Below, in pieces: positions 35,989 through 44,594 of a stretch of 64,000 nt of DNA (positions are counted from its first letter, which is position 1; every line of letters begins with the position of its first letter). Below the pieces are notes generated by a model that saw only the letters and a list, made by a program, of their open reading frames with translations, had not been told where the DNA came from and made no database searches. Made by a program: the position numbers and the translations under genes. Origin of the DNA: Peptococcaceae bacterium UBA7185 (lineage in GTDB: Bacteria > Bacillota > Peptococcia > Peptococcales > Peptococcaceae); assembly GCA_002491065.1 (NCBI GenBank), contig DKVF01000051.1:1-64000 (forward strand), read 5' to 3'.

Positions 35989-36036
35989 GCTGTTTATTGG
36001 CTTCTTGGCGATAGGAGGTCGATAAACAGCTTTTTT
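35989..36036 (+). terminator. Terminator of the dinB-sigma-anti-sigma group
   Basis: A 9-10-bp stem GCTGTTTAT (35989-35997) with ATAAACAGC (36022-36030) is followed by six T. Confidence 0.8.
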
Positions 36037-36116
36037 GCGGAATGCGGAGTGTAGTTTGAAAATGCAGTTATTTTTTCTGTATGTCTTTTCCGACAAAAGG
36101 TAACAAATTAAGCTTG

Positions 36117-36145
36117 TTTACATATATGGTAATTTATGTTATATT
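36117..36145 (+). promoter_or_regulatory. Promoter of the 36195 gene
   Basis: TTTACA (36117-36122) and TATATT (36140-36145) with a 17-base spacer, about 50 bases before the start codon. Confidence 0.7.
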
Positions 36146-36194
36146 AGAAACAACAAAGGATGAATTCCAATATAGAAGGACAGGAGATCGGATT

Positions 36195-36497
36195 ATGAAT
36201 GAACAAACTATGCTTTGGTTTTTACAAAAATCAACCCATCATGAGTTGAGCTGTCAGGCTGCGATTTTATGGATGGATTGCTACACTTATCTGCAAAATC
36301 AAAGTCGTGCCTGCACACCTCAGATTTCTTTCGCAGCGCTGCGCGAGCTGTGTGATTTGGATGAAGAAAAGTTACGGGACGCTTGTAGAGAATTGGTGCA
36401 GGCCGGTATGCTGCAGCCGGTATTACAGCAAAAGCAGCTTTTTGTGCGGTTGGTATCAGAGCCGCTGTACTGTATACCGACTCGCGATGCAGGATGA
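36195..36497 (+). CDS. Unrecognised 100-aa protein, possibly winged helix
   Basis: The frame runs from 36081, but GGAGATCGG before the ATG at 36195 and the promoter position set the start. The 100-aa product has an early helical part (FLQKSTHHELSCQAAILWMDCYTYL) and then a pattern (ISFAALRELCDLDEEKLRDACRELVQAGMLQPV, LFVRLV) that looks like a winged-helix DNA-binding fold of the kind used in replication-initiator or regulator proteins. That fold is inferred from the pattern only. It has a clear promoter and ribosome site, no membrane segment and no partner gene. Confidence 0.65.
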   Translation: MNEQTMLWFLQKSTHHELSCQAAILWMDCYTYLQNQSRACTPQISFAALRELCDLDEEKLRDACRELVQAGMLQPVLQQKQLFVRLVSEPLYCIPTRDAG

Positions 36498-36571
36498 AGG
36501 GAAGGTATTTTTATATGTAAAGCGTGCCATGTATTTGAGGGCGCAATATTTATAAAAGGTGAAACAGTTAA

Positions 36572-36690
36572 AAAATGAGCAGATAGGAATTTTTCATTGA
36601 AGCGACATGCTTCCTTTTAGGCAGGCAAGGGAAAGTGTAAAAATTGTTTACCTGAAAGGGTGCATGCTGAAATTTCTATCTGCTCATTTT
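36572..36690 (+). other. Long-stem structured element (candidate RNA or decayed mini-element)
   Basis: A 21-bp stem (36572-36592 with 36670-36690, one G-T pair) encloses a 77-base loop that contains a second hairpin GAAGC/GCTTC (36599-36614). The stem ends in TTTT. It is far longer-looped than the terminators in this window. The flanks from 36500 and up to 36892 contain no gene I can support. Confidence 0.5.
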
Positions 36691-36892
36691 GGATAAAAGC
36701 AATTTGATGATGGAATATTATTTTTGGTTGGGTAGCACCATTGGATTTGGTGTAATATCAAATAATTCGATAATTTTTTCTGTGTCAAAGGTATAAACAA
36801 AATATTGCGAAAATAATTGCTGTTATGATTTGAGGAACGATTGCGATGATGATTACTTGTCAGAAATGAAGAAGATTTAGGGCAATATTATT

Positions 36893-37108
36893 TTATCTGC
36901 CTTGATATGGCAGTAAGTTGCTGCTCTTGTCTGCTGGTTTAGAAAGAAGATAGGTTATATCTTCCTGAAAGCCCTTAAAACGTTCATCAAAATGGGCTTT
37001 CAGATTGTCCATCTGTTCGCCGCGCAACGTGTAGCCGTCAAATAGTGCAGTCACCTTGGGAACCAGCTCATTTTCAAGGCTTATCATAGTATGGGATAAA
37101 AGGAAAGC
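36893..37108 (-). pseudogene. Possible gene remnant, helical C-terminus
   Basis: An open stretch of about 70 codons encodes a helical sequence (ISLENELVPKVTALFDGY..., AHFDERFKGFQEDITYLLSK) that looks like the tail of a longer protein. No ribosome site precedes its ATG, and an in-frame stop lies 8 codons upstream. Family not recognised; it may be the 3' end of a decayed gene. Confidence 0.3.
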
Positions 37109-37207
37109 TCAGCTTTCTGTGAAAATAATAAAGATGATACGATAACTTTTTTACTGAAAGGGGCAGCTCATTTGAGTGAGCGATCAACCGCCCCTATTCT
37201 CTAATAG

Positions 37208-37245
37208 CCAGATAACTCCGCGATTCGCGGAGTTATCTGGTTTTA
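37208..37245 (+). terminator. Perfect hairpin with plus-strand T-tail
   Basis: A 15-bp perfect stem CCAGATAACTCCGCG (37208-37222) with its complement (37226-37240) and a 3-base loop is followed by TTTTA. No plus-strand gene lies just before it, so it may belong to a lost gene or to the structured element at 36572. Confidence 0.65.
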
Positions 37246-37318
37246 TGTTTTCTGACAGAAAAACATTTCCTCTCCAGAAAACATAGAACGACAATACATA
37301 AGAATTCTTATCGCGCTG

Positions 37319-38314
37319 TCAGATATCATACCGGTTGGCAATGGCTTTGCATTGAAGCACAATCTGTTCCATCGTTTCTGTGGTAAAGACCAGACAGTTT
37401 TTCTGTCCTGTCATTTTGCCTGCCTGTAGCAGTTTGCCTTCTTTTATGCGGTTTTCCATCCATTGAGATACCAGATCCGGTACATAACCGTTAGTGGAAA
37501 ATTCACCATCCTCGGCCAGAATTAGCGGATAATCATGGAGGTAATGCGTTATGGACGCTTTGGGAAAAGCAAAGGTATAAAGCATATACTGCAGGTCATA
37601 CATCAGCCAGCTAAGGGGATCGTCGTATAGAGCAAACTGGGATTTTTCTTCTACAATCTGTCTGGCTACGGCGCGCACCCATTGTTCTCCTTGCGGGATA
37701 CCGCAGTTTCGGCAGATTTTGACCAGCAGTGGAGAGAATTCTCCTTCCTCTGTGATTTTGATTTGATGAAGCTGGTCATTTTCCGGCGTGGCCAGCTCGC
37801 TTTCCTCTACCAGAGATTGCAAGAAGGTGGTAAAGTCTGGGGCCAATGGGATCACGCGATTGCTATTCATGTCAACGTAGGCCACTGACGGCTGTCCGTC
37901 GGGACCGCATTGGCGATAATCCAGTAAGATGAGCTCAAAGCCGGCAGATGGGCAGTCGCAGATATATACGCCATAGTCGGGATAGTGCCAGGCCTCTTTA
38001 AAAAGCTGATTGCCAGCAGTGCCGCACAGGGCGTTGGCTTTTTTACGTCCGATGCTGAAAAATCCGGCAATTTCTATATACTCCGGTTCTCCTTCTGTTT
38101 TTGCAGGCAAAGGACAGTAGGTCGCATAGGGTATGCCGCCGTTGTGTTGCTTCATCAGGGCGATATAATCGTCGGGCAGTTTGTAGCCCAAGTCCCGCTC
38201 CACTGAAGCGATGAGAAGATCATTAGGGCTTTCGTCAATATATTCTTTTGCAGCGGAATTGGTATCATCCCAAAATAGCTCTGAATCCAGTTGGGGGAAT
38301 GTCTTGTTTTCCAT
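37319..38314 (-). CDS. SMI1/KNR4 (SUKH) family protein
   Basis: This 331-aa cytosolic protein has a SUKH-type domain at about residues 30-175 (ASVERDLGYKLPDDYIALMKQHNGG, IAGFFSIG, a YPDYGVYICDCPSAGFELILLDY stretch). SUKH domains commonly serve as immunity proteins against secreted polymorphic toxins. Residues 200-331 form a second, helical part I cannot name. AGGAAAGG precedes the ATG. No toxin, secretion or recombination gene is beside it, so it is an orphan; a housekeeping role is also possible. Confidence 0.8.
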   Translation of the reverse strand: MENKTFPQLDSELFWDDTNSAAKEYIDESPNDLLIASVERDLGYKLPDDYIALMKQHNGGIPYATYCPLPAKTEGEPEYIEIAGFFSIGRKKANALCGTAGNQLFKEAWHYPDYGVYICDCPSAGFELILLDYRQCGPDGQPSVAYVDMNSNRVIPLAPDFTTFLQSLVEESELATPENDQLHQIKITEEGEFSPLLVKICRNCGIPQGEQWVRAVARQIVEEKSQFALYDDPLSWLMYDLQYMLYTFAFPKASITHYLHDYPLILAEDGEFSTNGYVPDLVSQWMENRIKEGKLLQAGKMTGQKNCLVFTTETMEQIVLQCKAIANRYDI

Positions 38315-38389
38315 AAAATAGCATCCTTTCCTGTGATGATGAATGGTAATTTATTTATATCATATCATATTTTGGGTTGGCTGAAAAGC

Positions 38390-39184
38390 TCAGGCCTGAA
38401 AGGTGCGGTCAAACCGTTCACTTAAGGGTTCGCCGGTGAAAAAGCTGCTGTAGTATTGAATCATGACGGTGGGCGCTTCCGTTAAAGAATATTGATAGAG
38501 CTCGGTTAGACGCTGATTGCTTTCCCGACACAGAGGATTGGGAACGGGATTGACAATCATACCGCCTAAAAGCTGCTCTGTGTGGGTGAGCTGCAGCAGG
38601 CGGCGCAGCGCATAGCGCTTGGAAGGGGTGGGACTCACCAAAAGCTTGTGAAAAAATTTCATGGAGCGCAGACCGTGATAGATTTGCTCAGGTGTTAGCG
38701 GTACAAAAATTTCAGCAATGAGTTGACATAGTTCTTTATTCACCGGCAAATGGTCGGTGGCGTTGGTGTTGAGCGGGTCGATTTTTTGCTGCACCATCAG
38801 CATGCGGTCAAATTCCGTTTCCATCTCTACATGGGAGACTTTACCGGATTTTATTTGCTGATAGATATAACCGTGACAATTGCTGTCCAGAATAAAATGA
38901 CAGAGAAAGCCCAAAGTATATGCCAAAAGGCGGGAATCCTGCTGGCTGAGGCTGATGGTGTCGCGGGCCTGTTCAAAAAAATAACGGGCAGGGTATTTGT
39001 GCATTTGAAATCCAATCCTGGAAACCGAATGGGGTAAAAAAGGGCGATAGTAAAAAATAATATCCGGTCCGTGCTGCCCGATTTGGTACAATTGGATATT
39101 GGGACGGATGATTTCCTGCAAGTAATCGGGCAACTGGGGCAGTAGCTGCTGACCAAAGAGATAATGGGCAAAATTGGATGGCAT
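38390..39184 (-). CDS. Zinc-dependent phospholipase C-like protein
   Basis: This 264-aa protein matches the zinc-dependent phospholipase C/S1-P1 fold seen in many Bacillota proteins of unknown role: NFAHYLFG near the start, GQHGPDI (about 40), a mid-protein LGFLCHFILDSNCHGYIYQ with metal-binding histidines, and an ME(T)EFDRML motif. No signal peptide is visible, so unlike classical phospholipase C it is probably cytosolic. The second ATG (39184) is preferred because GGAGG lies 7 bases before it and touches the first ATG (39190). Substrate unknown. Confidence 0.8.
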   Translation of the reverse strand: MPSNFAHYLFGQQLLPQLPDYLQEIIRPNIQLYQIGQHGPDIIFYYRPFLPHSVSRIGFQMHKYPARYFFEQARDTISLSQQDSRLLAYTLGFLCHFILDSNCHGYIYQQIKSGKVSHVEMETEFDRMLMVQQKIDPLNTNATDHLPVNKELCQLIAEIFVPLTPEQIYHGLRSMKFFHKLLVSPTPSKRYALRRLLQLTHTEQLLGGMIVNPVPNPLCRESNQRLTELYQYSLTEAPTVMIQYYSSFFTGEPLSERFDRTFQA

Positions 39185-39423
39185 GGCCATTCCTCCAATC
39201 CATCAAAAATACGATGATTATTTTGTAATTATAGTATGCAGTTTATGTAAGACTTAGAAAAAATATTTTAAGCAATGACGGATATTTTAAAAGGGTAAAA
39301 ACTGAAGGAAAAGGCACTTATAGAAAAAGTTTGTTTTGCGCCCATGTTTTACAGGAAAGTGGAGTGTAAAAATGGAAAAAAGTAAAAACTGTTTATGATA
39401 CGGTGATGGAGGGAAAAACTGAA

Positions 39424-40803
39424 ATGAACGAAACAGAGATTGAAAAAATTCTGGATGAACAAAGAAAGTTTTTCGCCAGTGGCCGAACGCTGGATGTGAA
39501 TTATCGAGTACAGGCGTTGAATCGGCTGCAAAAGGCGATAAAGCGTCATGAGTGGGAGATAGAACATGCTTTAAAGCAGGATTTGGGAAAAAGCAGATTT
39601 GAAAGCTATATGTGTGAGTTGGGATTGACTCACAGCGAACTTTCCTATATGAAGAAGCATGTGAAAGGGTTTGCAAGGGAGCGGACTGTGCGCACGCCTT
39701 TAGCGCAGTTTGCAGCCAAAAGCTATACCAAGCCGGTTCCCTACGGTACGGTATTGATTATGAGCCCATGGAATTATCCTTTCATGCTCACCATGGAGCC
39801 ACTGGTGGATGCTTTGGCGGCGGGCAACACCGCTGTGCTGAAGCCCAGCGCCTATTCTACCCATACCAGTGCGGTGCTGCAAAAGCTGATAGCAGAATGT
39901 TTTGACCCCGCTTATGTGGCGGTGGTGACCGGCGGACGGGCGGAAAACAGCTGTTTGCTGCAGCAGCCCTTTGATTATATCTTTTTTACCGGCAGTCAGG
40001 CGGTGGGCAAGGAAGTGATGCGGCAAGCCGCTCAGCATTTGACGCCGGTGACGCTGGAGTTAGGTGGGAAAAGTCCCTGCATTGTGGACCGCTCCGCCAA
40101 AATTGAGTTGGCGGCAAAACGCATCGTGTTCGGCAAATTTTTGAACTGCGGGCAGACCTGTGTAGCGCCCGACTATATTTATTGTGAGGCCAGTGTGCAC
40201 GATCAGCTGGTACAGGCCATCACAAAGGAAATCAAGGAGCAGTTTGGGGAACAGCCGTTGAAAAATGAACGCTATGGGAAAATTATCAACGAAAAACATT
40301 TTCTGCGCCTGTGCGGGCTGCTGATGCCAGAAAAAATCATTTGCGGCGGCGAAACACAAGCGGCGCAATGCCGCATTGCGCCCACCGTGCTGGATCATGT
40401 GACATGGGACGATGAGATCATGCAGGAGGAAATATTCGGCCCGTTGCTGCCCATTTTGACTTATGACAGCATAGCGGATGTGGTGCAGACCATGAACAAT
40501 CGTCCCCATCCCTTAGCGTTATATTTATTTACCGAGGAGCAAAATACTGTGCAGTATGTGACGGCACGTTGCCAGTTCGGTGGCTGCTGTGTCAACGATA
40601 CCATGATTCATCTGGCTACCAGTCAAATGGGCTTTGGCGGTGTAGGTGCCAGCGGGATGGGTGCTTACCATGGAAAAGCGGGGTTTGAAACCTTTTCCCA
40701 CCGCAAGAGCATTGTGGACAAAAAGACTTGGATGGATTTGCCCATGCGGTATCAACCCTATAAAAGACGATATGAAAGATTGCTGCATATTTTTTTGCGG
40801 TAG
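39424..40803 (+). CDS. Aldehyde dehydrogenase (class 3-like)
   Basis: This 459-aa NAD(P)-dependent enzyme oxidises aldehydes to acids. The class 3/YwdH branch is suggested by length and by the start region. The motifs MSPWNYPFML, FTGSQAVGKEVM, LELGGKSPCIV (general base glutamate) and the catalytic cysteine in FLNCGQTCVAPDY are intact. The C-terminus (GASGMGAYHGKAGFETFSH) is typical of fatty-aldehyde dehydrogenases. GGAGGG lies 11 bases before ATG 39424; an earlier ATG at 39403 lacks a ribosome site. Single gene. Confidence 0.93.
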   Translation: MNETEIEKILDEQRKFFASGRTLDVNYRVQALNRLQKAIKRHEWEIEHALKQDLGKSRFESYMCELGLTHSELSYMKKHVKGFARERTVRTPLAQFAAKSYTKPVPYGTVLIMSPWNYPFMLTMEPLVDALAAGNTAVLKPSAYSTHTSAVLQKLIAECFDPAYVAVVTGGRAENSCLLQQPFDYIFFTGSQAVGKEVMRQAAQHLTPVTLELGGKSPCIVDRSAKIELAAKRIVFGKFLNCGQTCVAPDYIYCEASVHDQLVQAITKEIKEQFGEQPLKNERYGKIINEKHFLRLCGLLMPEKIICGGETQAAQCRIAPTVLDHVTWDDEIMQEEIFGPLLPILTYDSIADVVQTMNNRPHPLALYLFTEEQNTVQYVTARCQFGGCCVNDTMIHLATSQMGFGGVGASGMGAYHGKAGFETFSHRKSIVDKKTWMDLPMRYQPYKRRYERLLHIFLR

Positions 40804-40846
40804 AGAAGTATAGGCAACTCTAAAATGATACAAAGGAGAAATTATA

Positions 40847-40927
40847 ATGCTTAGAAAAATATTTTCAATAAGAGAGTGTCATTTTTCCCATTACAATTCT
40901 GGCAAAACGAAAGCGGCTATGCTATAA
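40847..40927 (+). CDS. Possible 26-aa small ORF
   Basis: A strong AAAGGAG site lies 8 bases before ATG 40847, opening a 26-codon frame that ends inside the tat promoter. The peptide is basic and has no recognisable motif. It may be a chance frame or a gene remnant; only the ribosome site supports it. Confidence 0.25.
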   Translation: MLRKIFSIRECHFSHYNSGKTKAAML

Positions 40928-40928
40928 T
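40900..40928 (+). promoter_or_regulatory. Promoter of the tat genes
   Basis: TGGCAA (40900-40905), a 17-base spacer, and TATAAT (40923-40928) with an extended TG (TGCTATAAT). Confidence 0.65.
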
Positions 40929-41002
40929 AAGATGAATATTTCATGAGATAAATGAAAAAATGCGATGCGTATGAGGTTGTATCGCAATAGGAGGCTGCGA
41001 GT

Positions 41003-41314
41003 ATGCTAAATATTGGACCAACTGAGTTGATATTAATCCTGGGCGTGGCGCTGGTGATTTTTGGTCCGGGCAAGCTGCCCGAATTAGGTCAGACTTTGGG
41101 TAAAACTATTCGTGAGTTCAAGAGCGCTGTGAACAACATCGACGAGGACATCAAAAAAGATTTAGTGGATTTGAAAAATGAAGTGCAGGATGTCAAGGAA
41201 ACCGTTGATATGCGCGGGACCATTGAAGAACTCCAAAAGGATATCAAGGACGCCGTAAAGATTGATTTGGATACAGAAGCTGTGAAGACAGCGGAACCCC
41301 ATGAAGAGAAATAA
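41003..41314 (+). CDS. tatA: Twin-arginine translocase subunit TatA
   Basis: This 103-aa protein is the pore-forming component that exports folded proteins with twin-arginine signals. A short N-terminal membrane helix (5-22, with LILGVALVIFGP) is followed by the hinge and the amphipathic helix GPGKLPELGQTLGKTIREFKS, then a charged helical tail with DIKKDLVDLKNEVQDVKETVD. The conserved FGPGKLPELG motif is exact. AGGAGG precedes the ATG. tatC follows after 75-100 bases, so this two-gene set is a minimal TatAC system. Confidence 0.97.
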   Translation: MLNIGPTELILILGVALVIFGPGKLPELGQTLGKTIREFKSAVNNIDEDIKKDLVDLKNEVQDVKETVDMRGTIEELQKDIKDAVKIDLDTEAVKTAEPHEEK

Positions 41315-41416
41315 AAGAATTCCCGCTGGCTGAGAAAAGTTTTGTAAGTTTGGTTACAAAGTAATTTATGGGGCAGTCAAAGGCAGGGTTTGGGACAGAA
41401 GTTGGTGAAATTATTC

Positions 41417-42172
41417 ATGAATGAAGAAAATGAAACAATGGCGCCTGTCATGGAGCATTTGGATGAACTGCGCACCAGATTAATTCGCTGTGTATTGGCA
41501 TTGCTGGTAGGTATGGTGATTTGTTTTGCCCTGTTTCAACAGGAACTGACCGACATTATCATGGGGCCGTTTATGAAGCTGGAGCAGAATATGATTTATA
41601 CAGCCTTTGCAGAGGGCTTTCTATTTCAGTTGAAGATTGCTTTGCTGGGTGGCTGTGTATTGGCTAGTCCGGTGATTATCTGGCAGATTATGCGGTTTGT
41701 GCTACCGGCGCTTTATAAAAATGAGAAACGAATCTTTTTTATTATGACCTTTTTCGGGATTGTGCTCTTTGTAGGCGGTGTGTGTTTCGGCTACTTTTTG
41801 GTGCTGCGGCCGGTGATGGAAACCTTAATCCGTTTGGCAGGCACAGAGCTGACGCCGATGATCACAGCAAGCTCCTATTTATCCTTTGTGCTGGGCTTTT
41901 TGATTCCCTTCGGCTTGGTGTTTGAGATTCCCATGGTAGTGTATTTTCTTACTATTGTAGGAATTATCACGCCTCAGCTGCTCACGAAAAACCGCAAGTA
42001 CGTACTATTGATCGTGTTGGTCTTGGCGGCGATGTTTACCCCGCCGGATATTGTCAGTCAGCTTTGTCTGGCCGTGCCGATGATGCTCTTGTACGAAATA
42101 GGGATTCAGATTTCTCAGTTTGTGTATAAACGAAAGTTAAAAAAAGAGGCAAAACGGGCAAGGATGCAATAG
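41417..42172 (+). CDS. tatC: Twin-arginine translocase subunit TatC
   Basis: This protein of about 251 aa has six membrane helices and is the Tat signal-peptide receptor. The family start PVMEHLDELRTRLI and the conserved ASPVIIWQIMRFVLPALYKNEKR, FGLVFEIPMVV and FTPPDIVSQ segments are present. The start is uncertain: ATG 41417 gives the usual N-terminus but has no clear ribosome site, while TTG 41390 and GTG 41405 are in-frame alternatives after AGGCAGGG. Confidence 0.95.
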   Translation: MNEENETMAPVMEHLDELRTRLIRCVLALLVGMVICFALFQQELTDIIMGPFMKLEQNMIYTAFAEGFLFQLKIALLGGCVLASPVIIWQIMRFVLPALYKNEKRIFFIMTFFGIVLFVGGVCFGYFLVLRPVMETLIRLAGTELTPMITASSYLSFVLGFLIPFGLVFEIPMVVYFLTIVGIITPQLLTKNRKYVLLIVLVLAAMFTPPDIVSQLCLAVPMMLLYEIGIQISQFVYKRKLKKEAKRARMQ

Positions 42173-42206
42173 AAAAAACGAATAAGAATTGAGGAGGTTT
42201 TTGACA

Positions 42207-43385
42207 ATGGGAGTATTGATTAACATTGGCAGCATTATGGGGAAAGAAATTTTGAATTTGGCCGATGGCACAATGATTGGCAAGGTGTATGGCGTAGCAT
42301 TGACTTCAGATAAGAAAGTGGCTGGTTTGAAAGTAAAAGAAAAAAAATTTATGGGCAATGTGAATATCGTGCCCTTTGAGAATGTGCGTGCTTTTGGTGC
42401 GACCATTACAGTAAATGATGTTGACGGCGCTACTTGTGCAGAGATTCGGGATGCTTTGGGAAAAAATGTAATTACCGCCGACGGTAATCTACTGGGTCGT
42501 GTGGAAGAGCTGGCCTTTGATGAAAAAAGCGGCGAGGTGGCAGAAATCGTCATCAAGGGTGAGCTGATGGATACCATGACCGGCGGACGGGGGATTTTGC
42601 CTGGAGAAAAAATCGTCAGCTTCGGCAAGGACGTTGTGATTGCGGCGGAAAATATTACCGCGGAAGATTTTCATATTCCCGCCGAGGAATTTTATGGCGA
42701 CTGGAAGTCTGTAGATGAAATGCTGGATGAAATTGACGCTGTGAACGGCGTATCCTTTGACGAAGACGGATTTGAAGAAAAAGTCGAAGAACCATTGGAA
42801 AAGACCATTGATGGCTTTACAAAGGCAATGGAGGACGCAGTAGGCAAGCTGAAGGATGAGGTGACCAGCGATAAATTTAAAGAACAGACAGAACGATTCA
42901 TTGACCGTTTCGGTGAAGAGGCCAAGGGTTTGTTTAACGAGATGCGGGACTGGGTAAAAAATATTGATACAGATGGTTTGAAAGAAGATATCAAAAATAA
43001 GATGAATCGCCGGGAAGAACCGGAAGATGTATTGGCGGCGGACTTGGTACAGCAGCTGGAGGATTTGACCGTTGAAAAGCCTTTGCTGGATGAAGAAGGC
43101 AATGTCATTGTTTGGCCGGGACAGATTATCGGCAAGGAGGAAATAAAAACAGCATTGCGCAGTGGTAAATTACAGGATCTACTGGACCTGGCTACAGTAT
43201 CCCTATTAGAGGACGCAAAACCGGCAGCAGAAGAATATGAAGAGGATACAGCACCAGCGGAGACCGGAGCAGAAGAAGACGCTGTCTGTGAAGAAAAAGC
43301 GCCGCTGTCAGAAGAAGATGCTGCTTTTATTGCGGAGGAAGCTGCTAAAATAGAAGAAGCAGAAGAACAAAAACCGGAAGTATAG
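42207..43385 (+). CDS. PRC-barrel domain protein
   Basis: This 392-aa acidic cytosolic protein has two PRC-barrel repeats at the N-terminus (about 5-80 and 85-155; ILNLADGTMIGKVYGVALTSD and VITADGNLLGRVEELAFDEKSGEV). PRC barrels often bind RNA or sense membrane or photosynthetic complexes. Residues 175-270 are helical and amphipathic, and the last 70 are very rich in Glu and Ala. The ATG at 42207 follows GAGGAGGT. It lies 34 bases after tatC, in the same direction and probably on the same transcript. Role unknown. Confidence 0.88.
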   Translation: MGVLINIGSIMGKEILNLADGTMIGKVYGVALTSDKKVAGLKVKEKKFMGNVNIVPFENVRAFGATITVNDVDGATCAEIRDALGKNVITADGNLLGRVEELAFDEKSGEVAEIVIKGELMDTMTGGRGILPGEKIVSFGKDVVIAAENITAEDFHIPAEEFYGDWKSVDEMLDEIDAVNGVSFDEDGFEEKVEEPLEKTIDGFTKAMEDAVGKLKDEVTSDKFKEQTERFIDRFGEEAKGLFNEMRDWVKNIDTDGLKEDIKNKMNRREEPEDVLAADLVQQLEDLTVEKPLLDEEGNVIVWPGQIIGKEEIKTALRSGKLQDLLDLATVSLLEDAKPAAEEYEEDTAPAETGAEEDAVCEEKAPLSEEDAAFIAEEAAKIEEAEEQKPEV

Positions 43386-43473
43386 AAAATTTTTTTAATA
43401 ATGGTTGATTGGGTGGACTGCAGATGCATTCGTCTGTCCAATCAGCCCAAAATAAGTATAAGAGGTGTAGCTT

Positions 43474-43704
43474 ATGCAGGACATATTAGCATTAAATGAG
43501 TTGCCTATGGGGCAGATGGGAGAAGTTGTTTCTCTGACTGAAGAACATAAAAATGCTCTTTATCAGGAATATGGAGTAGGTGTAGGTATGACTGTTATGA
43601 TTCTGCATAAAGCGGTGGACTGGCTAGTGCAAATCGGCTACAGCCAGGTTGACATTGGCAGTAAATATTTACAGCATATTAAAGTGAAACCTGTTGCACT
43701 GTAA
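43474..43704 (+). CDS. FeoA family protein
   Basis: This 76-aa SH3-like protein of the FeoA type has LNELPMGQMGEVVSL, GVGVGMTVMILHKA and a closing VDIGSKYLQHIKVKPV. FeoA proteins assist the ferrous iron transporter FeoB or act as small regulatory domains. No feoB is beside it. The usual 'IRR' of iron-linked FeoA is replaced, so it may not take part in iron import. AGAGGTG precedes the ATG. Confidence 0.85.
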   Translation: MQDILALNELPMGQMGEVVSLTEEHKNALYQEYGVGVGMTVMILHKAVDWLVQIGYSQVDIGSKYLQHIKVKPVAL

Positions 43705-43736
43705 ATTGTCAGAAAAGACAGAATAGAATAAAGGAG

Positions 43737-43772
43737 AACACGATGGGACGAACATGTCGGTCGTGTTTTTTA
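43737..43772 (+). terminator. Terminator after the FeoA gene
   Basis: AACACGA (43737-43743) pairs with TCGTGTT (43761-43767), followed by six T. An AAGGAG and ATG (43743) overlap the left arm and open a 30-codon frame, probably by chance. The remaining 290 bases to 44063 are AT-rich and hold no gene I can support. Confidence 0.7.
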
Positions 43773-44063
43773 TATTTCCAAAAGTCTTTGGCAAACAATA
43801 CAGAATTTCTACGAAATCACTTCGGGAGTTTCTGATATCATTACATGTTGGGTAGATGGGGTTCTATTTCTGCATTTCTTATTTTTGCAGGAAAAAATGA
43901 AAAAGTGAATTGGAGATTGGGAGCAAGATTTTTGCAAAAATGAGGCGAGGCTATTTTTCAAAATATAAAAATATGGTAAAATAAATGTAGTATCTTTTTA
44001 AAATTGAAGCGATATTTTAAGAGCATACCGTGAAAAGAATCAAATAACGTGAAAGGGAAAACG

Positions 44064-44594
44064 ATGACAGAGCAATGGTGTAACAATATTCGTTTTGAAA
44101 CTATGGATATTACGAAAGCAGACACAGAATGTATTGTAAATGCAGCCAATCGCAGTTTATTAGGTGGCGGTGGTGTGGATGGTGCTATTCATCGTGCAGC
44201 GGGACCGGAACTGCTGGCAGAATGCCGCGCATTGCACGGCTGCAGCACAGGGGAAGCAAAAATTACCAAAGGGTATCGGCTGAATACGCAATATGTGATC
44301 CATACCGTAGGACCTATTTATTCCGGCACCGAAAAAGACGCAGTCTTACTGCGCGACTGCTACTGGAACAGTTTGGAGACAGCTCGTTCTTATGGGCTTC
44401 ACAGCATCGCTTTTCCCGCTATCTCTACGGGAGCCTATGGCTATCCGCTGGAAGCAGCCACGGAGATTGCACTGAAAACCGTTGCAGCTTGGTTAAAAGC
44501 TAATCCGCAGTATGATATGGAGGTACTGATGGCCTGTTATAACCATAAAACCTGTGAGATTTATAAAAAGTGCTGGGAAAAGTACAGAAGTTAA
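44064..44594 (+). CDS. Macro-domain protein (ADP-ribose binding/hydrolysing)
   Basis: This 176-aa protein is a single macro domain of the MacroD/YmdB type, which binds ADP-ribose and in active members removes it from proteins, RNA or O-acetyl-ADP-ribose. The signature VNAANRSLLGGGGVDGAIHRAAG (about 24-46), GEAKITKGYRL, HTVGPIY and the AISTGAYGYP loop are complete, so it is probably active. ATG 44064 follows GAAAGGG; a GTG at 44049 is in frame. Codons are more mixed than in the HNH gene that follows about 100 bases later. Confidence 0.93.
   Translation: MTEQWCNNIRFETMDITKADTECIVNAANRSLLGGGGVDGAIHRAAGPELLAECRALHGCSTGEAKITKGYRLNTQYVIHTVGPIYSGTEKDAVLLRDCYWNSLETARSYGLHSIAFPAISTGAYGYPLEAATEIALKTVAAWLKANPQYDMEVLMACYNHKTCEIYKKCWEKYRS

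Noticed and set aside
37208..37240. Perfect hairpin as the terminator of the SUKH gene
   Set aside because: It lies on the right side, but the T-run is on the plus strand while the SUKH gene runs on the minus strand.
43743..43835. 30-codon frame after the FeoA gene
   Set aside because: Its start overlaps the terminator stem and the peptide has no recognisable pattern; the ribosome site alone is insufficient.
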